Notes: generated from the sequence alone by a model not told the origin. Numbered from the stretch's first letter, positions 49,301-62,495 are shown. The stretch is DNA of 64,000 nucleotides from Epiperipatus broadwayi (GCA_028023455.1 JAQFVV010000014.1:871336-935335), one strand, 5' to 3'. Translations and numbers: made by a program.

Positions 49301-52300
49301 AACTATAACTATGTGTTTTCTGACATTAGGCCTCCAAATATCTTTTTTTCTCAAAATAAATTACTGTTTTAAAGTTTAAAAAAACCTTCAGTAAAAAACT
49401 TAACTAAAAATGAATTAATCTTACATACAACTTTTTTATAAATATTCTTACACTAACACACATTCAACAAAAAAACTTTTTTAAAAAAAAAACTTCTATA
49501 TCTAAAATGGCAAACAAAAACCTTTGAAACAAACCAAAAAAATTTCAATTTTTCAAATAACTCACTCTCTTGACCACAATTTATACTTTCATACACAATA
49601 ATTAGTCTTTATAGTGATGCTCTCAGATGATTACTCATATATGCATACAACAAACAGCATAAAATATTTTTTTAAAAATTTAAAACTTAGCTCTGCTTTT
49701 TGGCTTATTCGTAAACCAAAAATACATGTAGTGACCTTCCAGTTATTGCAAAAGATAAATCAAAATTAGCATCTATCTTATGACAGACTTATTTATAATG
49801 GATTAATGTAAATGTACAATGTTAGCTATTTAAAATTTATTTTAATAGATTAACATTTAAAAGTTAGAAGTAGTTCTGTAAAACCACTAAACATCACATG
49901 ATCACCATTTCTCATGCTTGCACATAACTGTTATTGCTAGTCTGGGGATATTGAATGAGTGGGCACTAGCTGGAGATTTTATGCACAAGCCTTCTGGCAT
50001 CCATTGATTACTCTGGTTGGCACTGAGTGGCACTATTGTATGGAGAGTTTTGCCTGTTTTAAGTAATTATGTACATATAATTAATTAATGGAGTTCTGTC
50101 AGGTTATGAGCAAATCACATTCTGATGACAAAATGTCAAAAATATGATGATCTCACTTATTGTGGGTATTCTTTTGATAAATAATAACTTTACTCTTGCA
50201 AATACTGTGAAAATACTGAGTGAAATTAATACATCAGTTAAGTGAAAATATAGCATTAATAATTGTTAAATTAATAGTCAATTACACAAGGATGGAGACT
50301 AAATCTCACTTTTAATGACCTTTTTAAAAATAATTAAATAAAATTTAATAATACCAACTAAATATTTATTAATATGCAAGAGTGACAACCAAAATATATA
50401 ATTAGCAGCCAACATGACAAAAAAATGCTCATAAATTAATGTTATAAAGAATTTAAAAGCATAAACAAGATACAATATTTTTATCAATATGGTAATGCAC
50501 ATGTTGATCTTCAAGTTTTTGAACTTGTTTATTTTACTCAGAAATGGTGGAAGCTAAATGATTGAGGAAACAAAATGTACCCAATGCAATTACTGCATGA
50601 ATAAACTAATCTACATGCTATTAATTTTGTTTTATGATGGGAACATGTTTTACAATAGATATTTCTTAATGCAACTACAATTGCATTAATATAAGATGCA
50701 TTAATGTATTATTATTTTTAAAGAAAAAAATAGTGTTGTGCTTAAATTTCTTAGAAATTTGTGGACTCCTTAAAATTTTTAAATGATCCATCAAAGATAA
50801 TGACCCACATGTTGCACACTTTCATACAGCATCAAAATTTGAGAATTATTTTTTTTTTGGAAAATGTAACAGTATTACTATTAACTTAGATATTTATTTC
50901 TATGTACAGAATAGTTTGTAGTCAGTAGTTTTTTTCAGGATATTTTTTATAAGTTATCCCATTACTAGTTGGCTTTAAAAGATTTGTTTTATAGGCTAAA
51001 TTTTATAGTATGAATTACAGTATTTCTATTACAAGTTATTTTATTATTAATTAGCTTTAAAAGATTTTATTTTAACCCATTAAAAATTTAATTTTTTTTT
51101 GTTTCACCTAGTGAAAATTCCTGAAAATGCTCATCTTCACATGAAATGTTTATTTTATACTAAAATTTAAATAGGATTTGTTTTATTTTTAATTTCATTA
51201 TTCTCAAAAATTACATTTAACTTTTCTAAATATTTAAAAATTGTCTTGTAAATCAAACAATATACCATACATGCCATCAACCATATTAGTGTAGACTCTT
51301 TTCCAGAAAATGAATAAATTGTTTTTTTGTTTTTTTATGCTATGAACAAATGAAGGTACATTTATCATAGATCTATTTAGTTCTGATTTTTTAATAATAA
51401 TTGCAATATTGGAAAGATTTTAACACCATATTGATTCTGACAGATAATGACATAATAGATGCTATTATTTTCTTTCATTATATTATGACCAAGTTTATCA
51501 AAGATAAAATGAATAAAGTCAAAGATTTACTTGTGTATTTCTGTTTGCTTTAAATAATAATCAACCAAATAGTTTGCAAAAAGGATCAAATATATTTTAT
51601 AAACAATGAAAAAATCGCATAATACTAAAATTGTTGCATGAAAACTTGACCAGAAGAATGTTAGTGCCCATAAGGCATTTTTCTGTGTTAAAAAATTTGA
51701 TATTTCTTAGGACTAAGCTAACTCTACCTTGGATCTAAGCTAACTGTCCTTAACATACTGATTTTTTCTGAATTTTTTCATATTAACTATCAAAGCATTA
51801 AGGGAAAAATTATATTATCAAAAATTAGATCATTATCACTTATGATAATGTTAATACAGTGTGTTAAAGCCACAGAACAATGACACTCTTTAGAAATTAA
51901 CAAGGAACATTTTGTAACTATGGGTAAAACACATAGATTAAAGGTTAATTTTTATAGTAGGAATTAATAAAGCTATCTTGACACCAAAAATTAATTGGTT
52001 ATTCACAGAAATTAAGAAAATCAGATTACTCAATTAAAAAAAGTGTTTAAAAATATATTGTCCAAATATTTTTGATACTTTAGTGACGTTAATTATTTCA
52101 AAATTGTTCATATTAGGATAAATTATGGAATCATTTAATTCTGCATTTCAACACTTCCATCATTCACTACTGGCAATTTGAAGTAATAGTTCAACATTTT
52201 ATTTTGGTATTAAAACCAATATTTAATATAATAAATTAATAAATTATAATTGATTTATTAGAAATATAAGTTAGAAAATGAAAATCATTCTAAAAATCAT

Positions 52301-52740
52301 ATTTGCATTTTTAAATATAGAAAAACAATTAATAAAGTGAAATATTTAAGGAAAACAATAAGTTTTTTTTTGGTACTTACATATTAGTCCTGTCACTCAA
52401 CACATATTAGACCTGTTGCAACTTTTCGCATACATGATAAATGTGTGACATTGCAATTAGATCAAATAAATCTAAGTAAATCCTGCTATGTTGTTATCTG
52501 ATCTCGTATCAAAACATGTTTTTCCAAGATTTCTTATCATGTCTCCGCACTTTTTTTTGCCCAGTTTATGTCAAAATTTCATTCTGACAACAGCTTGATT
52601 TTAATGGCATTTTTTCTTCGCAGTTACTGTCATTGTATTTTTTCATACTTACTGTTTGTTTTAATTTCATTGTTGCTATAAGTTTATTGTGAGTAAATAA
52701 CTACTTTCTTTTTGATTTCTATTGTATAATTCTCATAATT
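49301..52740. other. AT-rich stretch, no gene seen
   Basis: I found no element ends, tandem arrays or domain-bearing frames. The 5' UTR of the CR1/L2-type LINE may lie in the first 200 bases. Confidence 0.6.
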
Positions 52741-52769
52741 AAATGTTTTTTTGTTTGTTGAACAGTCCA

Positions 52770-53165
52770 AAATGATGACAGTTTGGAACCTACTATCAAC
52801 TGAAATGTACGTCATGTTGTATCTTCAAGAAAAAGGAATCCTGCCATCTCAAAAAAATTGTCCAAATCCCATTCTATGACCATTTACATTCATACCTCAG
52901 GCAGGCAATGGCATTGCAATATTTGAGGATGCAACAGTATAATTGGCATTTATAAGGAACGTGGTTGGAAGGTTCTGTATTTTTTCATTTTGTGTCAAAA
53001 AAATTTTTTTTGTTTGATTTTTTAAAAAAGTATTTATATTTATTACCATTTTTTGACAAAATCCTCTTCAGGCAATATTCTCTGCAATCATGTATTCATT
53101 TTGGAGGGGGAAAGTGCAAAATTTTTACTGAAATCTCCATTTTAATGGGAAAATTGGTTTGACCT
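52770..53165 (+). pseudogene. ISXO2/Merlin-like transposase remnant
   Basis: Plus-strand translation over frames gives MTVWNLLSTEMYVMLYLQ, then EKGILPSQKNCPNP, a gap with stops, then GTWLEGSVFFHF (about 52960-52995). The 'QEKGIL..C' entry and the G-T-W-(F/L)-E-G-S block are what I know from the N-terminal part of ISXO2-type (Merlin/IS1016 superfamily) transposases in invertebrates. The D-D-E core is not recognisable. No terminal inverted repeats were found. The 65-residue frame at 52965-53162 covers the second block and then drifts into Phe/Lys-rich sequence. Confidence 0.45.
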
Positions 53166-54103
53166 ATTAATAAAATTCGTCAGACTATTTACATTTATTT
53201 ATTGCGATAATTCCTGTTATATATTGCATATATATAAATAACATGTTCATATTTTATGTTTTCATGAATAATATTTTACAAATTTTGTCAATTTACTCAT
53301 TGTTTAGTCATATCTTTGTTATTGTTATTTATTTACTGAAAATGCCATATTTCATGCTTTGTTTAAAATTATATATCAGGGGATATTTGTAATTTTTTTA
53401 TGTAAATGTGTTATATATTGTATGTAAACCCAGATATATTTTATATTTTTTTAAATAGTATTTTAGGGAATTTTTGTAATTTACCAATTAAAATTCATGT
53501 GAATGTCATATATATATATATATATATATATAATTCTGTGGGTGTAAATAACATTTGCAGCTTTTTGTTTAATAGTATCTCATGTTAGTTGCTTAAAAAG
53601 TAACTCTTTAATATAGATTAAATGTATATTTAGCCTGTGAAAGTCATATATGTTTCTTATAAAATACACTCCAAATTGTTTTTATTTTATGTTTTTACCA
53701 ATGTTATGGCTTTTTGTTTAATAATGTCTCATATTAATTTCTTAAAAATTAACTATAGAAGTAGTATTAGTCCTAAGACATAGAGCTTATATTAGGCATG
53801 CTGCCCTTTTTACATATGCATTCAACCTACTAATAACTTTGTAAACTTAGGAAAATATCATATGCAAAAGATCCATGTACATGTTATATTAATAAATTTT
53901 TGCGAAAATATCATGTACAATATCCATTAACACTTTATTTTGGTCAGATCACAAGATTACAAAGTTATCAACAGATTGATACGTATATGAAAAGGTACAG
54001 CATGTCTAATACATGCTCTGTGTCACAAAACTAATACATGAGTACTGCTTTTTAAAATTTAATTGTTATTAATTTTCTTTTTTGTTTGAGCTATGTAATC
54101 TCT
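53166..54103. other. AT-rich stretch, no gene seen
   Basis: Contains a short (AT)n near 53509-53532. Parts around 53545-53630 and 53710-53760 repeat loosely (AGCTTTTTGTTTAATAGTATC / GGCTTTTTGTTTAATAATGTC), suggesting an old duplication. Confidence 0.5.
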
Positions 54104-54279
54104 GGTAATTAATGAATATACTCACAGAAAAGGTTGTTTTTAATATTTAGCTTTATTACAGCCTAGCATGCTTTCAATTTGTTTATTATATCATATTTAT
54201 GGCAAAGCATGCCAGGCAATAATAAAGCTGAATATTAAAAAAAAAACTACCTTTTCTGTGAGCATATTAATTAATTACC
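54104..54279. mobile_element. MITE-like inverted repeat
   Basis: The ends GGTAATTAATGAATATACTC and, inverted, at 54250-54279 match. The complementarity continues through AGAAAAGGT, TTTTAATATT-AGCTTTATTA and AGCATGCTTT to a centre near 54185, giving arms of about 70-75 bases in a 176-base unit. There is no coding capacity. The family is unknown. Confidence 0.65.
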
Positions 54280-57200
54280 ATATGTTTTTTTTTATTGAAC
54301 AATTACCCTAAAGCCAATAAAAAATAAACAAAATCTTTATTGATCAAATTATGTTGTATAAAAGTGAATGAATTAATATTGTCATCATAAAGTTATGAAA
54401 TTTTTTTGTAAAATTTACAATTGCATTTTTTAATTATTAAAATATCACAAAAATTCTGTACTACAGTGTTTGACAGAGCATAACAATCATAGTTTCCTTT
54501 TAATTCAATTTTTTTATATATTTTTAAAAATTAGACATTTTTTTAAAAAGTCTAAGATTCATTGTGAGTATATTTTTTTTTAGTGATTACTATCCAATTA
54601 TTTTAAAAAAATAAAACATCCAAGATCAAAAAATTATCAATCTGTGACATTCTAGGTTTTTGTTGGCTTGTTTATATTCTTTGAATTACTGTCATCTTCA
54701 TTTTTTTCTTCACAAATGACTCATTATTCATTATAGTTCCAATTTTTACTGTCATATAAACATAAAACATCAAACTACTGCTAAATATAGTTGCAAGAGA
54801 GTGATTTAACTCTCATATTTAAATCTCTCACAAGTTGCAATTTTATTTATTTTCAGTTGCTGTAAATATTCAACATTAAGTTTAAGATTAAACCATTGTT
54901 TCTTATCAGAAAATAATAAAGTTTTCATCATTTGATAGATATTTTTGCTTATTAATACAGTAAATTTTAAATATTCACATTTTATTTGAAAATATATAAT
55001 AAAAAAATTGCAATCAAACAAAAACCCCCACATCATTTCTGGGAAGATTATTTTCACTTTAGAAAATCAACAAAATATTCTTTATCTGAAATTTGTTTTT
55101 AAAATGTGAACAAATAAATATTTCTTTTAAATCCATTAAATTTATGTTTAAATAGTTTAAAATTTTTTAATATTTTTTACAATATTACAATATTTTCATA
55201 CTCACTATTGCTAATTGCATTTATTACATAATAGCTAAGCTTTTAAATACCTTCAGGATAAATTTGCATTATCCAAAAATATAAAGGTTTTGTGTTTAAG
55301 AATAAAATATTTTTATTCAAAATAAATTATCAATAATTTATATTCTTGATTTGTCATAATTATTACACAATTATTGTAGAAAAATAGTCCTGAATTGTAA
55401 TAAATTCTTAAATAATTATGTTTTTTTTTTAATTCAAATTAGTTTCTCCAAATAATGTCATAAAAATGAGTGATATCAAAAAATGTCAAATGGAAACTCA
55501 TCAATGCAAAGCTAAAACCTTATCTTAACCGAATTTTCATTTTGGCCTAAAATTTTATATAAAAATATATATGGTAAAATGCATATATTTAAAATAAAGA
55601 TTTCAAAATTTTTTGATAGGTGGTGAATAATTTTTACATGAAATTCTTTTGGGTAGAGAAGTCAAAACATTAAAGATGAAACACAGCACCACCACAGTAC
55701 TCAGATAATATTATGCAGCTGAGAAAATTATTTTTTTACCAAGCACTAACACAACCTAACTTATACTTTAAATTTTTGTACTTGATAGACTATGTATATC
55801 ATTAATTTATTAACACACTTTATTATTTATTTACACACACACACAAGCACACACACATATATATATATACTTATACCATTAGAAACCAGTCAACACTTAG
55901 ACAATCCCAATATTGATAATAAGAATTTCAAACAGTGGTCAATGCAAACTCCTTATATATGTATATGTAAGTGAAGATTTTTATGAATAACGTGTATTAT
56001 AATTCATGTATCTTTCAGGTACAGTTATCTATAGTATTAAGTATATTTTACCCAGTTGATGGCAAATGTTATTTTGCTGAAACATGAGTAATTGTATATG
56101 TTAATATTATATAAGATTGTTTATAACAGTTCTCATGAAGTTTTTATGTAACAATCCAGCCATTTGGCAAATGAAATCATCAAAGTTAAGCGTAAATTAT
56201 AATAATCATATTGTTATGGAAAGTTAATGCTTAATAATAAAAGATGATTTTTGAGATTTTACACTTAAATCCAAATAACAGTGACAAAACAGGATAGGAA
56301 TAAAATATAATTGAATTTAATCATAAATTATACTAATGGTCAGAGCTAACTATATTAATAGCAATATTATTGTTCATGGTCACTTTTCCATCACATTAAA
56401 TCTCTCCTAAGTAAATGAAGGGAAATTAGATCATCTGTCGATTACAAATTTATATTAAGTTTAAAACCAGAGCACCCAATACTGGGGAATTCATTAGAGG
56501 ATTTTTTGCATCCTCAGTATTATTAAATGCTGTCACAACTAAATTTGATAGAGTATGAAGTCTTATCTCATTAGCTATTAAAAAATTAGTTTATTATACT
56601 AAATTTTCACAATTTATGAGGATACAGGTGGCTAGATTACCAAATAACAAAAAGAAAATTTTATTATACAATAATATATATATATATATATATATATTGT
56701 ACCAAAAAGAAAATTTTATTATACAATAATATATATATATATATATATATATTGTACCCTTTTGTTTAGGTCTTCATAAATTGTTCTATCAATTTTATTA
56801 AAAAAAATTAAATTTAAGATGTATTTCAGTAGTGTGATGTTGATGTTTTGTTAACAATCTTTTAAAAAGTCTAATTAAAGTAAAATAAGAATATTTGATG
56901 TGTAAAATTATGCTAATATTTGAGAAAAATGGTTAAATAAGGATGAATGGTAATTTTATATGGTTGGGAAAACTGGCCATGATAAATACTGCATTAATAA
57001 GTTTTGTAAATAAATGTTTAAAGCCAAAGTTTAAAAGTAACAACTTAAAGTTAAATAAATGGTATATTTATTAATAATAAAAATTAATATTTAGTAAGTG
57101 AATTTTAAATTTTTATTTATTAATAGTATATGGTAGAATATGAGTATTTGATTCTATAATATCGAATTATTATTTTACAAGTTGTTATATTATTTTATTT

Positions 57201-57435
57201 AAAAATATTTTGTTTAAAAAAATTGAATTGTTAGTTTATTTTCAGCTAATTATAAGCGTTTCTATCTGTGTTGTAAGTCATGTGACAGATAGACATCTGT
57301 ACAAATATGCTTGCGAGTTTTTAGGTAAAATTGCAAAGTTGTTTTAAGATTCTATTATAGGATTAAAATATTATATTGGCTATCACGAGATAAAAATAAA
57401 ATTAGATAGTATAAAATATTAAATCGTGTTTTTTG
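54280..57435. other. AT-rich stretch, no gene seen
   Basis: No domain-bearing frame. Contains (AC)n-(AT)n near 55832-55868 and the direct duplication at 56648-56757. Short frames here are Lys/Ile/Phe-rich and not supported. Confidence 0.55.
56648..56757. repeat. Tandem duplication of a 55-bp palindrome-bearing unit
   Basis: AAAAAGAAAATTTTATTATA, an (AT)n run and ATTGTACC form a unit of about 55 bases that occurs twice without a gap. Within each unit TACAATA-(AT)n-TATTGTA is a perfect palindrome. Confidence 0.85.
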
Positions 57436-57440
57436 TTTTT

Positions 57441-57545
57441 GTTAGCCGAGCGGTCATCATAGCCGCCTTGCAAGCAAGTAGTTGGTTGCAGACGGTTGTG
57501 TGTTCGTGTCCCGGCCGATGCTATGACATACGAAAAAAAAAAATG
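57441..57545 (+). mobile_element. tRNA-derived SINE-like unit
   Basis: A GC-richer island in AT-rich DNA. TAGCCGAGCGG (57443-57453) fits the Pol III A box and resembles the A box of tRNA-Leu. TGTTCGTGTCC (57501-57511) fits the B box GGTTCGANTCC with two changes. The spacing of about 58 bases is longer than in an ordinary tRNA. A run of 11 A follows at about 57533-57543. No acceptor stem can be closed, so it is not a working tRNA. A short tRNA head with an A tail is the form of a SINE. Confidence 0.55.
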
Positions 57546-57830
57546 AATATAATGAATAAAAATAGAATTTTTTAGTTTATTTGAAAAATAGATCTATTAA
57601 AAACTAAAAGTGAGGTAAAGTAAAAGATATATATTTTTTAAAAAAAAAATGTTTAATGGATTTAAATAAAAGATAAAAATTAATTTGGGAATTAAATAAT
57701 GTAATAAATGATAAATATTATATGAGTCATTATTTATTTTTAATTTTGATTGTGCATTGTTGGTCAGATATGTAAATAAGTTAGCAAGATGATTGTTTAA
57801 TTTACCAATCAAATGGGTAATTTATTCTGG

Positions 57831-57862
57831 TATAAAAAGCCAAGGTTCAATTGTTTAGTGTG
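57831..57862 (+). promoter_or_regulatory. Possible TATA plus initiator
   Basis: GGTATAAAAAGCC (TATA at 57831) is followed 26 bases later by TTTAGTG, like an initiator. A downstream ATG at 58060 in good context (ATCATGG) opens a 98-residue frame. Chance is possible at this AT content. It might equally be the promoter of an unrecognised LTR. Confidence 0.2.
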
Positions 57863-58059
57863 CTTTTTCTTCTGTTAGTTAAGTGTGCAATTTAATATAG
57901 CCAAGTGTAATGCTATAACCGCTCTCTTAATAATTATTATTTCATAAAGAGAGTAGTTGAATAAGTTAAGAAATTGTACCGTCTGAATATGCAGTGCTAA
58001 TTAATTATAATCCCTTGCCAACCATTTTTGTCAAAACCTAATTTTACTATCAAATAATC

Positions 58060-58356
58060 ATGGAAGTACCACATTTATATAAAATATATTGGAGACATTT
58101 GATTAAAAATATAGTTGAAGCAATGTTAATTAAAATAAATAATTTATGGATAAAGTTAATATGTTGGACATCATATGAAAAGACAATATTTATACAAGAC
58201 CAGCAAAATAATACGGTTAATAAAAAAAAAAAAAAAAGTAAATTTAAACCTTGTAGTAATTTTTTAAAAAATAGATATTTTGTAAAAATATGCAGAAAAT
58301 ACTTCTTTGTGAAGAAAGTAGTTAAAATAATTTATTTTAAAACTGTCTTTGGGTAA
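58060..58356 (+). CDS. Unrecognised 98-residue frame
   Basis: A plus-strand frame with Lys-, Ile- and Phe-rich sequence and an AAA-run-encoded K stretch in the middle. I recognise no domain. Its only support is the TATA-like site 230 bases upstream and the ATG context. The composition is what random AT-rich DNA gives, so I regard it as probably not a gene. Confidence 0.12.
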   Translation: MEVPHLYKIYWRHLIKNIVEAMLIKINNLWIKLICWTSYEKTIFIQDQQNNTVNKKKKKSKFKPCSNFLKNRYFVKICRKYFFVKKVVKIIYFKTVFG

Positions 58357-59093
58357 AAAAATGAAAGTTACAGATAATTACTGAAATACCTGACATATTA
58401 AGTCTTTGTTATTTTAAAAGACTATACATATGTAAATAATTTTAAAACCGATAATTTGGAAAACTTTAATAGCAAATAAATACCTGTAGACAGAAAATAA
58501 AATGTCATGTTATTAAATTCTGTATGTTGGTTATACAGAAGAATTAAAAAAATTGACTTGTTGAAATATTTTTAAGAAAGTGCGCAATAAGTGTATGCAG
58601 ACACCCGAATCAATTTTATCGTATTTAAAGAAAAACACTATGAGCCATCATTTAATCCTAGATTAGTAATAACTTTTGAAGAATTTTTCTTTATTAATAA
58701 ATCCGGATCCTTTAAAGTCGACTTACTTACTTATTTATTTGTTTATGGTGGAACTTATTTATTTATTATTATTATTTTTTTTAAAAGAAACTGTCGCTCG
58801 TTTTATTTTATGGAAACTATTTAAGCCTGTGCTACATGGGAAAAGGAAGTTGCTGTTGGAAAGTTTCATTACGCGAGGAAAAAAGAACATTTTTATTTGG
58901 TGAAAACATCGTGGGAGACTAACATAGATATTTTTTGATTTATTTCAATAATTTTAATGTTAAGTTGTTTATTTATCTGTTAGGGATAAAAAAGATACAT
59001 AAAAATTAATTACAAATCCATTTACTTCTGTTTCTAATCACGACTCAATCCTTTTTTCTTTTCAAAAATATACAGTACATATAGCCATATAAT
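58357..59093. other. AT-rich stretch, no gene seen
   Basis: Two overlapping plus-strand frames (58591-58824 and 58676-58903) have no recognisable domain. A slightly less AT-rich patch lies at 58780-58920. Confidence 0.5.
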
Positions 59094-59169
59094 TCTATAA
59101 TTAAAACCACTTCTTTTCTTTTCAAAAACTTTATTTGATGTATATATATATCCACTTATTTCCAACGTT

Positions 59170-59212
59170 TCGACTATCTTTACTCTATAATCATTTTCAA
59201 GGATCTAGAAAA
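59170..59212 (-). ncRNA. Hammerhead-like motif, left arm of second PLE
   Basis: Minus-strand GACTAT pairs with a near copy of ATAGTC (here ATAGTC with a longer loop), followed by GAAA. The upstream core is CTTGAAAATGA. See the plus-strand mirror at 59953-59990. Confidence 0.35.
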
Positions 59213-59518
59213 AAACATTACATTATAAACAAACTTCACATAATAAAACCAAAAAACAAAAAAAAAAAATAATCAAAAACAATATAAAACATATAAACCC
59301 CATAAAATTTAAAAATAAATAAAATACATTAAAATCAATTAAATTAAAAACACAAAACATACCCCACACTTACATGACTCCCTTCTCAAAAAACTTTCTC
59401 TTTTTACATTTTCTTTTATCCAAAAAACCAATTGTTACAATAAAAAACTTATTTCCTTTTTCTTTCTTATATACTTCAAAAATGAATTTATTTCCAAAAA
59501 TAATTCTTTATTCATGTC

Positions 59519-59880
59519 TTATCCAATTCTATTTAAAACAGGTTTATATCTTTTTATATATAAACTCTCTTTTACCATTCTTTCTTTATACAATCTAACC
59601 CTCTCCAACATTTTAATCTTAAAATCTGTATGTCCAACTTCCTTACTATGTATATTTACATTAGAATTCCTATCTCTCAAATGCTGTTTCAATCTTGTCT
59701 CTAATTTGTTCTTTGTTGTACCAATATATGATACATCTTTATTCTCTTTTTTACAATCCAAACATTCTATTTTATAAATACCATTCATGTTTTCAACATT
59801 CCTATTTCTTATCATATTACCTAAATTACATTTCATTTTATATACTGGTTTCAACAATAAACCACATTTCTTACCATATT
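59519..59880 (-). pseudogene. GIY-YIG endonuclease of second PLE
   Basis: The frame (112 residues from the Met at 59857, open to about 59880) reads LKPVYKMKCNLGNMI, then NGIYKIECLDC (GIY motif with C-x-x-C), VSYIGTTKNKLETRLKQHL (YIG and the conserved Arg) and MVKESLYIKRYKP (conserved Glu). All class residues are visible, so this domain is better kept than the copies at 8-10 kb. Without RT the element cannot move by itself. The frame ends in a normal stop before the 3' non-coding region. Confidence 0.82.
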
Positions 59881-59952
59881 TGTTTTTTTTTTTTTTTGTT
59901 TTTTGGTTTTATTATGTGAAGTTTGTTTATAATGTAATGTTTTTTCTAGATC

Positions 59953-59990
59953 CTTGAAAATGACTATAGAGTAAAGATAGTCGAAATGTT
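59953..59990 (+). ncRNA. Hammerhead-like motif, right arm of second PLE
   Basis: GACTAT (59962-59967) and ATAGTC (59977-59982) form a stem with a nine-base loop, followed by GAAA (59983-59986). The 5' core is CTTGAAAAT. Confidence 0.4.
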
Positions 59991-60062
59991 GGAAATAAGT
60001 GGATATATATATATACATCAAATAAAGTTTTTGAAAAGAAAAGAAGTGGTTTTAATTATAGA

Positions 60063-62495
60063 AAAATTAATTACCTATTAATATAATACTTAATTTCATA
60101 AAGAATTTTTTTTTAAGAATAATTTTAAAGCTTAATATTTTGAGTATGATTGTAATGTATGAATGTTACATAATTTTGTTAATTTATGGTCCAAGAAGAC
60201 ATCGTCTAAGTGATTAACAAGTGTGAATATCACTTATGGTAATGTTTGTATAATATTAATAATTTTAATGTATTTTGTTTTTTTTCTCTTTAGATGAACC
60301 AAATATTATATGATTTTGGATGAATGTATGGATACGTGAATACATTGTACACGCATAAGATTTATAGAAATTTATTTTACTTTTAAAATATGTATACTTT
60401 TATTTTTATAGTATAAATTTATTATAACTTCATGAGGGAAGTAATTGTATGATTCTTTCAGTGACTGAACTTTAATATTTCTGTTATATGGTTAAAGTAT
60501 TGATTTATTATATTGGTACAAGTCATTTTTTTTTTTGTATTTTGTTCACAAATTAGTAAGAAGTGAAGTAATCTTTTTGGTATTATTAGATAGTTTAAAT
60601 TAATATTTTATATGCAAATTTATTTGTTGGTTTAAGAGTATATTGCAAGTATTTTAACGAGGTATAGTGATGAGTTGGTATAACAATTTTAAAAAAGGAT
60701 AGTGAATTGAAAATAGATTAAAATGAGATTAAAACGATATTTAAATATAGAATTTTATTAGTATGGAATAGGAATAGAATATTATTTTAGTAGTTATGTG
60801 AATATGATCAATTCAAGTTAAGTAGAGAATAAAAGTTAAATCAAGAAAAGAATCATAGAATTTTTATTATTTTTTTTTTATTTTAATCTAGTAACTTTAT
60901 GAAAATGTGTAATTTATAAGTGAAGTTTGTTTTTGCAAAATTTTTGAACAACTTTAAGTATTATTTTTAAAAAAAAAAAACCTACATGTATTGCATATTT
61001 TAATAAGTGATATATTATAGTAGAACAACATCGGAATGAAATAAATAATTATATAATTGATAAATATTACTCAATATTAAGGAGTTACACCAGCACATAC
61101 ATTTAGTTGATATTAAATTAATACTCATTAGGAGATATAATATATGATAACTATATTATAATGAAAAATATCTATTGTATATTTAGCTGGAATAAATTTT
61201 TAATTGTTAATTTTTTTTACATTTTTTTTACACAAATGATGTATATTGTTTTATGAAAGCATACCATAGTAATATTTGATATTAAATGATGTTTAAAAAA
61301 GATGCAGGTTCCTAAATACTATTAACTGTTATTTTTCACAAGTTTTAATAAATGTCTAGAATATTTGAGTAAGTTGGGTAATGGAAATTATAATAATGTA
61401 GGAATTTATTTTTTATTTTTATTTTTTCTCTTGGGATGTAAATAGTGTATATAAGTTGTTTATTAAAGTTAATGTAATAAAATTTGTTAAACTTGTTTAT
61501 AAAATTGTGTGTCGAATCAATTATTTTACACCGCAACATATGACAACAGATAATTTGAATTAAAACATAATATTTGCACAGTATGAATCAAATTATTGTT
61601 TAAGAAGTAAAGTATTCTTTTAATATGATTTTCATAAATTTATTGACATTAGCATATTATTGTTAAATTGGTCATAAGATAATTACAGTATATTATACAA
61701 GATTATAATATTATTCATTGCCACATACTATTAAATTATAAGATTCTACCACATTATTCTTATTTAAGATACTACATGAAGATTAAGAGTCACGTATATT
61801 ATTTACTTCTTTTGTTATTAATGATTATTACTATAATAAAGAAAATAGATGAGATTAAATTATACATTGGAGACTATTAATATTATTTATTTATTATTAT
61901 TGTTATAAGTTAGGTGTAGTTAGGATTGATGTTAAATCCCTTATCATGCTTAACTACAGGAATCTTAATTACCTAGAATTATTTTAAAAAGAACCTGAGA
62001 TTATTTTAGTTATATTACTTTGAGATAAAGATTAAAATTTAATTATTAATATTACTTTAATTAATTAATTATTGTTAAAGACATAGGAATGCTATAGATT
62101 TATTTGTTGAAGTAATGAAAGAGGGAATAGTATTCTTATACTATTGAGGTAGTATCCTTTGGGATATTGGCTCATTGTAATTCATATTACTAATTGTAAG
62201 CTCACTTCATAGTCTCATGACTTAGTAAATATTTATTTATTTAGTTTATAACATCGAACCATATTGATATTTTGTTAATTAGAACTAGTTTGATAAGATG
62301 CAGAATTGTAGAATATCTTTAGTAATAATTATACATATTTTACCCGAGCATAACCATTTATCTGAGATAGTCACATTTTATTATAATATATATTTTCTGG
62401 AAGTGAGGGTACAATATATAATGTTCAGACACTTATATTGAGTTATAAAATAAATAATAAATGCATAAATATAACCATCCTTCACATGATAATAC
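60063..62495. other. AT-rich stretch, no gene seen
   Basis: No element end, array or supported reading frame. A pyrimidine-rich TTTTTTCTCTTTAG acceptor-like site at about 60280-60294 is followed by no open coding sequence of note. Confidence 0.55.

Larger units (their letters stand above)
59094..60062. mobile_element. PLE 3' part with inverted copy of its own end
   Basis: Bases 59094-59269 and 59882-60062 are reverse complements with few differences. The unique part between is the C-terminal endonuclease of a PLE on the minus strand plus its 3' non-coding region. This family differs in sequence from the PLE at 7.6-10.2 kb. The element is severely 5'-truncated: no RT remains, and the inverted end abuts the endonuclease frame directly. 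Confidence 0.8.

Noticed and set aside
57441-57530. Functional tRNA gene
   Set aside because: A and B boxes are present but the acceptor and T stems do not close and box spacing is too long; the A tail fits a SINE better.
60280-60300. Splice acceptor of a host exon
   Set aside because: TTTTTTCTCTTTAG occurs easily in T-rich DNA and no open coding sequence follows.
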